Source: Paraburkholderia dioscoreae
Lineage (GTDB): Bacteria; Pseudomonadota; Gammaproteobacteria; Burkholderiales; Burkholderiaceae
NCBI RefSeq assembly: GCF_902459535.1
Contig: NZ_LR699553.1
Coordinates: 3,100,001-3,164,000, forward strand
Length of the DNA stretch: 64,000 nt
Direction of reading: 5' to 3'
The stretch's first letter is position 1; the number at the start of each line of letters is the position of its first letter. Made by a program: the position numbers and the translations under genes. The notes beneath the pieces were generated by a model that was not told where the DNA came from, did no database searches, and saw only the letters and a program-made list of their open reading frames with translations. Positions 45,642 to 54,203 of the stretch are shown here, in pieces.

Positions 45642-47129
45642 TCAACTCCGCCCCACCGCTTCAATCCGCTCCCGCACTTTCGCCACGACCGGCGCCCAGT
45701 CGCCGACGCGCGGCTGTCGAACCAGTTCGATCGAATCGTACCAGGCCGTCACTGGGGATCCGTCGCCCCAGAACCACGCGGAAACGTGATCGATCATCAG
45801 ACAGGTCGGTACGCCGAGCGCCCCCGCCAGATGCGCGGGCCCGCTATCGATCGTGACCACGAGATCCAGATTCGCCAGCAACGCCGCGACATCGTCGAAG
45901 CCGGACTGAAAATGATGCGTAAGATCGACGATGTCGAAACCCTTGGCACGCCACTGCGCGACCGTCTCTGCGCGTCCCGGCGACAAAGCAAAATAGCTCA
46001 CGCCAGCTACGTTCAGCAGCGGTTCGATTTGCCCGACGGGCACCGACCGCCGCATGTCGCGGATGTGGTCCGGATTGCCGTTCCACACCAGCCCGACCTT
46101 TCGATTGCCGCATTTGCCGAGTTTGCCGGCCGTGTGCACATCGACTCGCTCGCGCCATGTCTGCCTGAGCGTTGGATCAGCGCTCAAGTACGGAGCGCCC
46201 CACCCCGTTGCGTCGAAAATGCCGAGCCGCAGCGGCAGGCTCACCAGCCCGCAGTGAAAATCAGGGCGTGTCTCCAGACTCGTCTCGAGTGGAAGATCAG
46301 CGGGCAGCATCCGTTCGAACAGATGGCGCAACGGCCCGTCGTGACCGAAAATCACCCGGCCGCCCTCGCGCCGCGCCCGCTCGGCCAGCATCGGCAAAAA
46401 GCGCACTGCCCAGAGGCAATCGCCATTGCCTTGCTCGCCATAGACCACTAGCGTCCTGCCGGCAAGCGACTCACCCTGCCAGGGCGCACTGATCGCGGCG
46501 AGCGCCTGTTGCGCATTATTCAGTTCGCCGCCGGCAAACGCGACGCGCGATTCGTAATGCGCCCAGCCCTCGGCGAAACGTCCGCTGCGAATTTCGAGTT
46601 CCGACAGATCGAACAACGCATGGGCATTCTCCGGCGAGAGCACCAGGACTTGCCGGAGCAACGCCTCGGCCTCAGCAAACCGCGCCTGTTCCTTGACGCA
46701 CAACGCCAACTTGTGCAGCGCCACCGGATTGCCGGGCACGACGCGCACGGCTTCGCGCAACAGCGCCTCGGCGCTGGCGAAGTCGTCGCGTTGCTGCACG
46801 GCCGCCGCGCGCCAGATCAGCGCATTGGCATCTTCGGCATGGTGCGAGAGCAGCAGCCCGGTGGCGGAGTCGACCAGCGCCCAGTCGCGCAACACGAAGG
46901 CCGTTTGCGCGATCGTATGCAACAGCGTGGGTTCGCAGAATGGATCGAGTTGGTATGCACGCACCAGCGCAACAAGCGCCTCACGTTGGCTCGCCTTGTC
47001 GCGCCCCGCGTGTTGCAACAGCGTCTGGCCGAACGCCAGGCAGTCGGCAGCGGTGGCATGGGGTGCGGCGGCACGCGCGCGCAGATCCGCGAGGCGGCTT
47101 GCTGCCGGCTCGGCGCCGAAATCAGTCAT
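45642..47129 (-). CDS. TPR-repeat protein with GT9-like C-terminal domain
   Basis: A 495-residue protein. Residues about 15-210 form TPR-like helical repeats (FASAEALLREAVRVVPGNPVALHKLA; FAEAEALLRQVLVLSPENAHALFDL). The rest resembles a heptosyltransferase-type glycosyltransferase core (GRTLVVYGEQGNGDCLW; VTIDSGPAHLAGALGVPT with a putative donor-binding segment). It may glycosylate a surface structure or act in lipopolysaccharide biosynthesis; neighbouring genes do not help. The ribosome site at 47129 is weak. Confidence 0.75.
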   Translation of the reverse strand: MTDFGAEPAASRLADLRARAAAPHATAADCLAFGQTLLQHAGRDKASQREALVALVRAYQLDPFCEPTLLHTIAQTAFVLRDWALVDSATGLLLSHHAEDANALIWRAAAVQQRDDFASAEALLREAVRVVPGNPVALHKLALCVKEQARFAEAEALLRQVLVLSPENAHALFDLSELEIRSGRFAEGWAHYESRVAFAGGELNNAQQALAAISAPWQGESLAGRTLVVYGEQGNGDCLWAVRFLPMLAERARREGGRVIFGHDGPLRHLFERMLPADLPLETSLETRPDFHCGLVSLPLRLGIFDATGWGAPYLSADPTLRQTWRERVDVHTAGKLGKCGNRKVGLVWNGNPDHIRDMRRSVPVGQIEPLLNVAGVSYFALSPGRAETVAQWRAKGFDIVDLTHHFQSGFDDVAALLANLDLVVTIDSGPAHLAGALGVPTCLMIDHVSAWFWGDGSPVTAWYDSIELVRQPRVGDWAPVVAKVRERIEAVGRS

Positions 47130-47182
47130 GAGAGACGACACTGCTCGCGTAGACGAATACAGATGCGCTTGACGCAGGCTCG

Positions 47183-48283
47183 TTAAGGCGCGCTCGCCGC
47201 GATCTTCGGCGTGCTGACGGACACGTCGCCGCATTGCGCGCGATGGCGCAGCGCGTGGTCGATCAGCACCAGCGCGAGCATCGATTCAGCGATCGGCGTG
47301 GCGCGAATGCCGACGCACGGGTCATGCCGCCCGAATGTTTCGACGACAGCCGGTTGCCCCGCCTTGTCGATGGAGCGGCGCGGCGTACGAATGCTAGAAG
47401 TCGGCTTGATCGCGATCGACACCGTGATGTCCTGCCCGGTCGAAATACCGCCGAGCACACCGCCCGCGTGATTGCCGACGAAGCCCTCCGGCGTCAATTC
47501 GTCGCCGTGCACCGAACCACGTTGCGCGACGCTCGCGAAGCCCGCGCCGATTTCGACGCCCTTCACCGCGTTGATGCCCATCATGGCATGCGCAATGTCC
47601 GCGTCGAGGCGGTCGAACAGCGGCTCGCCGAGGCCGACCGGCACGCCGGACGCCACGATGTTGATGCGCGCGCCGATCGAGTCGCCCTCCTTGCGCAGCG
47701 CGTCCATATACGCTTCCAGTTGCGGCACGATCTGCTCGTTGGGCACGAAGAACGGGTTTTCGCGCACGTGCGCCCAGTCGACGAACGGCACGTCGATCTC
47801 ACCGAGCGCGGCCATATAGCCGCGAATTTCCGTGCCGAATTTCTCGCGCAGCCACTTCTTCGCAACCGCGCCCGCGGCCACCGTCGGCGCCGTGAGACGG
47901 GCCGACGAACGGCCGCCGCCGCGATAGTCGCGAATGCCGTACTTCTGCCAGTAGGTGTAGTCGGCGTGGCCCGGGCGGAACGTGTCGGCAATGTTGCCGT
48001 AGTCCTTGCTGCGCTGGTCCGTGTTGCGGATCAGGAGCGCGATCGGCGCGCCGGTGGTCTGACCTTCGAACACGCCCGCCAGGATCTCGACCTTGTCTTC
48101 TTCCTGACGCTGCGTGACATGGCGCGACGTGCCGGGCTTGCGGCGGTCGAGTTCCAGCTGGATGTCGGCTTCGTTGAGCGCCAGGCCCGGCGGGCAGCCG
48201 TCGATCACGCAGCCGATAGCGGGACCGTGCGATTCGCCGAAGGTCGTGACAGTGAAAAGCGTACCGAGCGTGTTGCCGGACAT
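47183..48283 (-). CDS. aroC: Chorismate synthase
   Basis: A 366-residue enzyme with MSGNTLGTLFTVTTFGESHG at its start, RGGGRSSARLT near 125 and the C-terminal GRHDPCVGIRATPIAESM. It makes chorismate from EPSP with reduced FMN, the last step of the shikimate trunk. The ATG at 48283 gives the conserved N-terminus. It stands 176 bp from the MFS-acyltransferase gene. Confidence 0.98.
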   Translation of the reverse strand: MSGNTLGTLFTVTTFGESHGPAIGCVIDGCPPGLALNEADIQLELDRRKPGTSRHVTQRQEEDKVEILAGVFEGQTTGAPIALLIRNTDQRSKDYGNIADTFRPGHADYTYWQKYGIRDYRGGGRSSARLTAPTVAAGAVAKKWLREKFGTEIRGYMAALGEIDVPFVDWAHVRENPFFVPNEQIVPQLEAYMDALRKEGDSIGARINIVASGVPVGLGEPLFDRLDADIAHAMMGINAVKGVEIGAGFASVAQRGSVHGDELTPEGFVGNHAGGVLGGISTGQDITVSIAIKPTSSIRTPRRSIDKAGQPAVVETFGRHDPCVGIRATPIAESMLALVLIDHALRHRAQCGDVSVSTPKIAASAP

Positions 48284-48459
48284 GGGCGTCGTCCAAAGAA
48301 ATGCGGGGAAAGCGCTATTATGCCAGCCCCGTGGCGACCGGACCGCGTCGTACGGCGGTTCTGCCCGATTGGCCAGGGGCGCACGCGCGGCCGGTTCCCG
48401 CCGCCATACCCCAGTTCGCCGATACACATACCGCCGCCGGCCAGAAAGGTCCGACCACG

Positions 48460-50397
48460 CTACTTCCGCGCGCCGCGCAATTCGGTGACAAGTTGCTGCA
48501 GTTTCTCCGGCGTCGCCTGCGCCGGATCGATCGGCTCACCCACCGCCAGCGTCAGTCGGCTCATGACACCCTTCTGGATAGGCCGCAGCCAGCGCGCGTC
48601 GCCCGCCCGCGAAAATACGCTGCCCCACAACCCGCGCAACGCCATAGGAATGACCGGCGCCGGCGTACGCTTGATGATCTCGGTCACGCCATGACGGAAC
48701 GGATTCATCTCGCCGGTTCTGGTGAGTTTGCCTTCCGGAAAGATGCACACCAGATCGCCCTCGGCAAGCGCCTGCGCGCAGCGCTCGTAGGCGCACGTCA
48801 GCAACTGCGCGTCCTGATGCGCCGGTGCGATCGGAATTGCTTTTGCGTGACGGAACACCCAGCCGGCGAACGGCGTCCTGAATATCTGATGGTCCATCAC
48901 GAAACGGATCGGGCGCGGACTCTCGGCCATGATGACGATCGCGTCCACAAGACTCACGTGGTTGCACACGAGCACGGCCGCGCCCTCCTCCGGAATCCGC
49001 TCGGCATGCACGAGGCGAATCCGGTAAAACGTGTGCACCAGCACCCACGCGATAAAGCGCAGCAGAAATTCCGGCACGAGCGAATAAATGTAGGTCGCCA
49101 CCACGATGTTCAGCAGCGCCGTGACGAGAAAAATCGCCGGAATGCCGAAGCCTGCCGCGGTCAGGGCCACGGCCATCAGCGACGAAACGATCATGAACAG
49201 CGAGTTCAGAATGTTGTTCGCCGCGATGATCCGCGCCCGGTGGCTCGGCTGGCTGCGGCTCTGGATCAGGGCGTACAGCGGTACGCTATAGAAGCCGCCG
49301 AACATGGCGAGCAGGAACAGATCAGCCAGCACGCGCCAGTGGGCGGGCCGCACGATGAATTCGCCTACGCTCAGCAGAGGCCCCGCGGGCGGCAACGCAT
49401 GGCTCGCGAAAAACAGATCGATCGCGAACACGCTCATGCCGATCGAGCCGAGCGGCACGAGGCCGATTTCGATGCGCCGCTTCGAGAGCTTTTCGCACAT
49501 CAGCGAACCCAGGCCGATGCCGACCGAGAAGGTGCCGAGCAGCACGGTCACGACATCCGGGTCGGCGGACAGCACGTCTTTCGCAAAGCTGAAAAACGAC
49601 GACAGGAAGATCGCGCCGACGAACCACAGCCAGGATATTCCCAGCAGACTCAGGAACACGGTCCGGTTTTCGCGCGCCAGTTTCAGGTTGCGCCACGTCT
49701 CGCTGACCGGATTCCAGTTGATGCGCAAATCCGCTTGCGGCGCCGGCGTGAGCGGCACGAAGCCCGACACCACGCGCCCCACCAGCGCAATCGCAACGCA
49801 GGCGCCGGCCAGCACAATCGCGCCGTGTTCGACGAAACCCGCGCTCACGCCGCCGACGATCGTGCCGACCAGGATCGCCACGAAAGTGCCCATTTCGACC
49901 ATGCCGTTGCCGCCGACGAGCTCCGACGTCGACAGATGCTGCGGCAGGTACGAGTATTTGACCGGGCCGAACACGGTTGAATGGACGCCCATCAGAAATG
50001 TGCACAAGTACAGAAGCGGCGCGCTATGCAGCCAGAAACCCGCGCCGCCGATCAGCATCACGACGATTTCGAAGCTCTTGACCAGACGCGTGAGCATCGC
50101 CTTGTCGTACTTGTCGGCAATCTGCCCGGCGGTGGCCGAAAAAAGCACGAACGGCAGAATGAAGATGGCTGAAATCAGGAACGCCGCCGTTTTCGGATCG
50201 ACGCCGGAAAAACGCGCCGCCTGATAGGTGACGAGCGACGTGAAGCCGATCTTGAAGACGTTGTCGTTCATCGCGCCGAGGAACTGCGTCCAGAAAAACG
50301 GCGCGAAACGGCGCTGGCCGAGCAACCGGAACTGGGATTCGTGCGCGTCGCGTTGGCGGGCGGCGCGGCGGGCAGCGGGTAACGGACGATCGCTCAT
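48460..50397 (-). CDS. Lysophospholipid transporter-acyltransferase fusion (LplT-PlsC type)
   Basis: A 645-residue membrane protein. About 400 residues of MFS fold (12 predicted helices, opening FFWTQFLGAMNDNVFKIG) match lysophospholipid transporter LplT. They are followed by a PlsC acyltransferase domain with NHVSLVDA (the HX4D catalytic motif) and FPEGKLTRTG. It probably imports lysophospholipids and re-acylates them. The third domain of enterobacterial Aas, the acyl-ACP synthetase, is absent, so acyl-ACP or acyl-CoA must come from elsewhere. Confidence 0.88.
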   Translation of the reverse strand: MSDRPLPAARRAARQRDAHESQFRLLGQRRFAPFFWTQFLGAMNDNVFKIGFTSLVTYQAARFSGVDPKTAAFLISAIFILPFVLFSATAGQIADKYDKAMLTRLVKSFEIVVMLIGGAGFWLHSAPLLYLCTFLMGVHSTVFGPVKYSYLPQHLSTSELVGGNGMVEMGTFVAILVGTIVGGVSAGFVEHGAIVLAGACVAIALVGRVVSGFVPLTPAPQADLRINWNPVSETWRNLKLARENRTVFLSLLGISWLWFVGAIFLSSFFSFAKDVLSADPDVVTVLLGTFSVGIGLGSLMCEKLSKRRIEIGLVPLGSIGMSVFAIDLFFASHALPPAGPLLSVGEFIVRPAHWRVLADLFLLAMFGGFYSVPLYALIQSRSQPSHRARIIAANNILNSLFMIVSSLMAVALTAAGFGIPAIFLVTALLNIVVATYIYSLVPEFLLRFIAWVLVHTFYRIRLVHAERIPEEGAAVLVCNHVSLVDAIVIMAESPRPIRFVMDHQIFRTPFAGWVFRHAKAIPIAPAHQDAQLLTCAYERCAQALAEGDLVCIFPEGKLTRTGEMNPFRHGVTEIIKRTPAPVIPMALRGLWGSVFSRAGDARWLRPIQKGVMSRLTLAVGEPIDPAQATPEKLQQLVTELRGARK

Positions 50398-50600
50398 GAA
50401 GTTCCGGAAGCAAGCCAAAGAGCAACGATGAAGAAAGCACCCTGCGCGCAGCTGCGCGTGGGCGGCTCACCGGGCGGCACACATGGCACTGGCGCCCTGC
50501 AAGCCGATCACGCGGGCTCGCACCAGCCTTGGCGTCGAGTCAGCCGGAAGGCCGCATCCAGGTGCAAAGCTGAACGGAAGCCGAACCCGGCGCCGGACAC

Positions 50601-50627
50601 AAAAAAAGCGCACGCTTTCGCGCGCGC
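50601..50627 (-). terminator. Rho-independent terminator after CBS protein gene
   Basis: An 8-bp GC stem (50608-50615 with 50620-50627, one G-U) and a 4-nt loop, followed on the minus strand by seven T residues, 60 bp beyond the CBS gene stop. Confidence 0.75.
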
Positions 50628-50686
50628 CTTGACCGCCTCTTCGCGCTCACGACAACGGCTGAAGCGTCGCAGTGAGTCGCCGCGCA

Positions 50687-51148
50687 TTAGCGCGCCGGTT
50701 GCTGTTCCTGCTGTTCTTCCGGCCAGTCGCGGATATAGGCCTTGAGCATGCGGTTTTCGAAGCCCTGCTCTTCGACCACTGCCTTGGCGACGTCGTAGAA
50801 CGAGATCACGCCCATCAGCGTGCGGCTTTCCAGCACCGGCAGATAACGCACGTGGTGTTCGAGCATCATGCGGCGAACTTCGTTCACGTCCGTTTCGGGC
50901 GTGCAGGTGAGCGGATGATCGTCCATGACCTTGCGGATGGTGGACGTGCCGACGCTGCCGCCGTTCTTGCTCAGCGTCAAAATAATTTCGCGAAAAGTCA
51001 GCATGCCGACGAGGTCGCCGTATTCCATCACCACCAGCGAGCCGATGTCGTGCTCCGCCATGGTATTGACTGCGTCGTGCAGCGTGGTATCCGGCGTAAC
51101 CGTGAAAAGGGTGTTGCCTTTGACTTTGAGGATGTCGCTGACTCGCAT
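50687..51148 (-). CDS. CBS-domain pair protein
   Basis: A 153-residue protein consisting of two CBS repeats (MRVSDILKVKGNTLFTVTPDTTLHDAVNTM; VMDDHPLTCTPETDVNEVRRMMLEHHVRYLPVLE). Such pairs bind adenine nucleotides and act as energy or stress sensors when free-standing. The target is not evident. A short terminator follows. Confidence 0.9.
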   Translation of the reverse strand: MRVSDILKVKGNTLFTVTPDTTLHDAVNTMAEHDIGSLVVMEYGDLVGMLTFREIILTLSKNGGSVGTSTIRKVMDDHPLTCTPETDVNEVRRMMLEHHVRYLPVLESRTLMGVISFYDVAKAVVEEQGFENRMLKAYIRDWPEEQQEQQPAR

Positions 51149-51249
51149 GATCTGTCTCCCGTAATGCCGCTAAGCTCGTAATACATCAATGACTTTCGAT
51201 CCTAGCGGAAAGACCCGTAAAAGGAAAGCCGCCCGCCCACCAAGGCGTG

Positions 51250-51275
51250 CCGGGTGCACGAATGTTCGCACCCGG
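51250..51275. promoter_or_regulatory. Hairpin upstream of sulfhydrylase gene
   Basis: Perfect 8-bp arms (51250-51257 and 51268-51275) around a 10-nt loop in the leader region between the divergent CBS and sulfhydrylase genes. No known methionine riboswitch architecture was recognised. Confidence 0.3.
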
Positions 51276-51387
51276 GGCCTCGCGCCCATGCGCATCGGGA
51301 AAACCGCGCTTGAAGCGCTGCATGCCGGTGATAGGATGGCCGCCACTTTCACCTTTCGCGAGGCCGTCCGTGGCCCCGCCGCCCAGC

Positions 51388-52740
51388 ATGTCCGCGAACC
51401 GTTTCGACACGCTTGCGCTGCACGCCGGCGCTGCTCCCGACCCGACCACCGGCGCGCGCGCCACGCCGATCTATCAGACTACCTCGTTTTCGTTCCGCGA
51501 TTCGGACCACGCCGCGGCGCTCTTCAATATGGAGCGCGCCGGTCACGTTTATTCGCGCATCTCGAACCCGACCGTGGCCGTATTCGAGGAACGCGTAGCC
51601 GCCCTGGAAAACGGCGCGGGCGCGATCGGCACGGCGAGCGGCCAGGCGGCTCTGCATCTGGCCATCGCCACGCTGATGGGCGCGGGCTCGCATATCGTCG
51701 CCTCCAGCGCGCTGTACGGCGGCTCGCACAATCTGCTGCACTACACGTTGCGGCGCTTCGGCATCGAGACGACTTTCGTCAAACCCGGCGACCTCGGCGC
51801 GTGGCGCGCCGCGCTGCGCCCAAACACGCGGCTGCTGTTCGGCGAGACTCTCGGCAATCCGGGGCTCGACGTACTCGATATCGCCGCCGTCGCGCAGATC
51901 GCGCATGAGCACCGCGTGCCGCTGCTGGTCGACTCAACCTTCACCACGCCTTATCTGCTCAAACCGTTCGAGCACGGAGCGGACTTCGTCTATCACTCGG
52001 CCACCAAATTCCTCGGTGGCCACGGCACGACGATCGGCGGCGTGCTGGTGGACGGCGGCACGTTCGACTTCGAAGCCTCGGGGCGCTTCCCCGAATTCAC
52101 CGAACCTTACGACGGCTTTCACGGCATGGTGTTCACCGAGGAGAGCACCGTCGCGCCGTTTCTGCTGCGAGCGCGCCGCGAGGGCCTGCGCGACTTCGGC
52201 GCATGCCTGCATCCGCAAGCCGCATGGCAACTGCTGCAAGGTATCGAGACACTGCCGTTGCGAATGGAACGGCACGTTGCCAACACGCGCCGGGTGGTCG
52301 ATTTCCTCGCCGGTCACGCCGCGGTCGAGGCCGTCGCCTATCCGGAACTGCCGACGCACCCCGACCACGCGCTCGCGAAGCGGCTGCTGCCGCGCGGCGC
52401 CGGCGCCGTGTTCAGCTTCAATCTGCGCGGCGACCGCGCGGCCGGACGCAGCTTTATCGAGGCGCTCTCGCTGTTCTCGCATCTCGCAAACGTGGGCGAC
52501 GCGCGCTCGCTCGTGATCCATCCCGCATCGACCACGCACTTTCGCATGGACACCGCCGCACTCGCCGCGGCCGGTATCGCCGAAGGCACGATCCGCCTCT
52601 CGATCGGCCTCGAAGATCCCGACGATCTGATCGACGACCTCAAGCGCGCGCTAAAGGCCGCACAGAAAGCGGGCAGTTCGAGCGCACTGCACGGCGGCGC
52701 GTCCGGCAGTGCCGCCCAACCCCGCCCGGAGTCCGCATGA
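51388..52740 (+). CDS. O-acetyl/O-succinylhomoserine sulfhydrylase-family PLP enzyme
   Basis: A 450-residue Cys/Met-metabolism PLP enzyme. The Schiff-base lysine is in YHSATKFLGGHGTTIGG near residue 210; YSRISNPTVAVFEERVAALENG and VDSTFTTPYLLKPFEHGADF are the family signatures. It joins sulfide to an activated homoserine to give homocysteine. The ATG at 51388 was chosen; a GTG at 51370 is possible. It overlaps the next gene by ATGA. Confidence 0.9.
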   Translation: MSANRFDTLALHAGAAPDPTTGARATPIYQTTSFSFRDSDHAAALFNMERAGHVYSRISNPTVAVFEERVAALENGAGAIGTASGQAALHLAIATLMGAGSHIVASSALYGGSHNLLHYTLRRFGIETTFVKPGDLGAWRAALRPNTRLLFGETLGNPGLDVLDIAAVAQIAHEHRVPLLVDSTFTTPYLLKPFEHGADFVYHSATKFLGGHGTTIGGVLVDGGTFDFEASGRFPEFTEPYDGFHGMVFTEESTVAPFLLRARREGLRDFGACLHPQAAWQLLQGIETLPLRMERHVANTRRVVDFLAGHAAVEAVAYPELPTHPDHALAKRLLPRGAGAVFSFNLRGDRAAGRSFIEALSLFSHLANVGDARSLVIHPASTTHFRMDTAALAAAGIAEGTIRLSIGLEDPDDLIDDLKRALKAAQKAGSSSALHGGASGSAAQPRPESA

Positions 52741-53549
52741 TCCTCACCGTTCAAGGCAAGCCCGCCTTTGCGTACACCGGCGGCAAAGCGTTCGACGCTA
52801 GCCTGCCGACCGCCGTATTCATCCACGGCGCCGAGCATGACCACAGCGTATGGGCGCTGCAGACCCGTTACTTCGCGCATCACGGCTTCGGCGTGCTGGC
52901 CGTGGATCTGCCCGGCCACTGCCGCAGCAGCGGCCCGGCGCTCACCACTATCCCGGCGCTCGCCGACTGGCTGGCCGCGCTGCTCGACGCCGCGGGCGTG
53001 CAACGCGCGTTCATAGCCGGCCACAGCATGGGCTCGCTGATCGCGCTCGACTTCGCCGGCCGCTATCCGGAGCGGGCGACGCACCTCGCCCTGCTCGCCA
53101 CGGCAATGCCGATGGACGTTTCCGACGCGTTGCTCGACGCCGCCCTCAACCGCGAACCCGAAGCGATCGGCATGGTCAACCAGTGGTCGCATTCCACCAT
53201 CGCCGCCAAGCCTTCCTGTCCCGGCCCCGGCTTCTGGCTGCACGGCATGAACCAGCGGCTGATGGAACGTGTGTCGGCACGCGGCGAGCCACACCTGTTC
53301 CACACCGATTTCACCGCCTGCAATACCTACGCGGACGGGCCGGCCCGCGCCGCACAGGTGCGCTGCGCCGCGCGCCTGATCGTAGGCCGGCGCGACGCGA
53401 TGACGCCGCCGCGCGCAGCCAGGGCGCTCGCCGACACGCTCGCGCAGGCAGGCATACCGGTCGATACGGTCACGCTCGAAGCCGGCCACGCGTTGATGAC
53501 CGAGCAACCCGACGCCACGCTCGACGCCCTCTTCAGCTTCGCTTCCTGA
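52737..53549 (+). CDS. Alpha/beta hydrolase coupled to the sulfhydrylase gene
   Basis: A 270-residue hydrolase with FIHGAEHDHSVW near 28-39, the nucleophile motif GHSMGSL near 95 and the C-terminal His in LEAGHALMTEQ. It resembles MET2-unrelated esterases rather than homoserine acetyltransferases. The ATGA overlap (52737-52740) with the sulfhydrylase gene indicates coupled translation; a shared role in sulfur amino-acid metabolism is inference. Confidence 0.85.
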   Translation: MILTVQGKPAFAYTGGKAFDASLPTAVFIHGAEHDHSVWALQTRYFAHHGFGVLAVDLPGHCRSSGPALTTIPALADWLAALLDAAGVQRAFIAGHSMGSLIALDFAGRYPERATHLALLATAMPMDVSDALLDAALNREPEAIGMVNQWSHSTIAAKPSCPGPGFWLHGMNQRLMERVSARGEPHLFHTDFTACNTYADGPARAAQVRCAARLIVGRRDAMTPPRAARALADTLAQAGIPVDTVTLEAGHALMTEQPDATLDALFSFAS

Positions 53550-53748
53550 ACACCTCACGAAGCTCGATGAAGGTTGCGAGCCATCACGATAGCTGCGTCG
53601 GGAGCGCCGCGCCATCGGCCGAATGGCCAGGTTGCGTGCGTGGCACGATAGCCGCACAATGGGTCAAGCCTGTCCTGTTTCGAGTGCGTGCGTCCAGCAT
53701 GCCGGCGCACGCCGGAAAATAGGGAAGCGTAGCAATCCGGAGGCCGTG

Positions 53749-54069
53749 ATGGCTCAAACCACACACACCGATCACTTTGCGAGTTTCGCGGAGTTCTATC
53801 CGTATTATCTGAACGAGCATCGCAACACCGTCTCGCGGCGGCTGCATTTCGTGGGGTCGCTCGGCGTGATCGGCTGTCTCGCGATGGCGCTCGCCACGGG
53901 CGACTGGCTATGGCTGCCCGCTGCCGTGATCTGCGGATACGGCTTTGCCTGGGTCGGGCATTTCTTCTTCGAGAAGAACCGGCCGGCTACCTTCCGGCAT
54001 CCGCTTTACAGCCTGATGGGCGACTGGGTGATGTTCAAGGACATCTGCGTCGGCAAGATTTCGTTGTAG
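53749..54069 (+). CDS. Mpo1-like (DUF962) membrane protein
   Basis: A 106-residue protein with FAEFYPYYLNEHRNTVSRRLHFVGS at its start, a membrane hairpin in the middle (about residues 32-65) and WVGHFFFEKNRPATFRHPLYSL near 70. His residues in HFVG and the HRNT/GHFF motifs match Mpo1, an iron-dependent dioxygenase acting on 2-hydroxy fatty acids in yeast; the bacterial role is not established. CCGGAGGCCGTG precedes the ATG at 53749. Confidence 0.85.
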   Translation: MAQTTHTDHFASFAEFYPYYLNEHRNTVSRRLHFVGSLGVIGCLAMALATGDWLWLPAAVICGYGFAWVGHFFFEKNRPATFRHPLYSLMGDWVMFKDICVGKISL

Positions 54070-54177
54070 CGAGGCGTTGACGTCATCGCCGTATCCAGGC
54101 CCGAACTTCCGCAGCTTCACGCGGCATCGAGGCGCGCGTCAAGGAGCCGCATGCGGGCGGCATCGAGGCTGCGTGGA

Positions 54178-54203
54178 GCGGCTTGAAACCGGCTTCAAGC
54201 CGC
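54178..54203. repeat. Perfect hairpin between convergent genes
   Basis: Ten-bp perfect arms (54178-54187 and 54194-54203) around 6 bases, at the end of the convergent Mpo1-like and YihY genes and overlapping the YihY stop. No T tract follows; it may act as a weak bidirectional terminator or mRNA 3' stabiliser. Confidence 0.4.

Noticed and set aside
48301..49980. A 559-codon plus-strand frame opposite the LplT-PlsC gene
   Set aside because: Antisense shadow; the minus strand has membrane helices and acyltransferase motifs in the right order.
51149..51387. A SAM or SAH riboswitch upstream of the sulfhydrylase gene
   Set aside because: Only a simple hairpin was visible, without recognisable SAM-I, SAM-II or SAH riboswitch cores.
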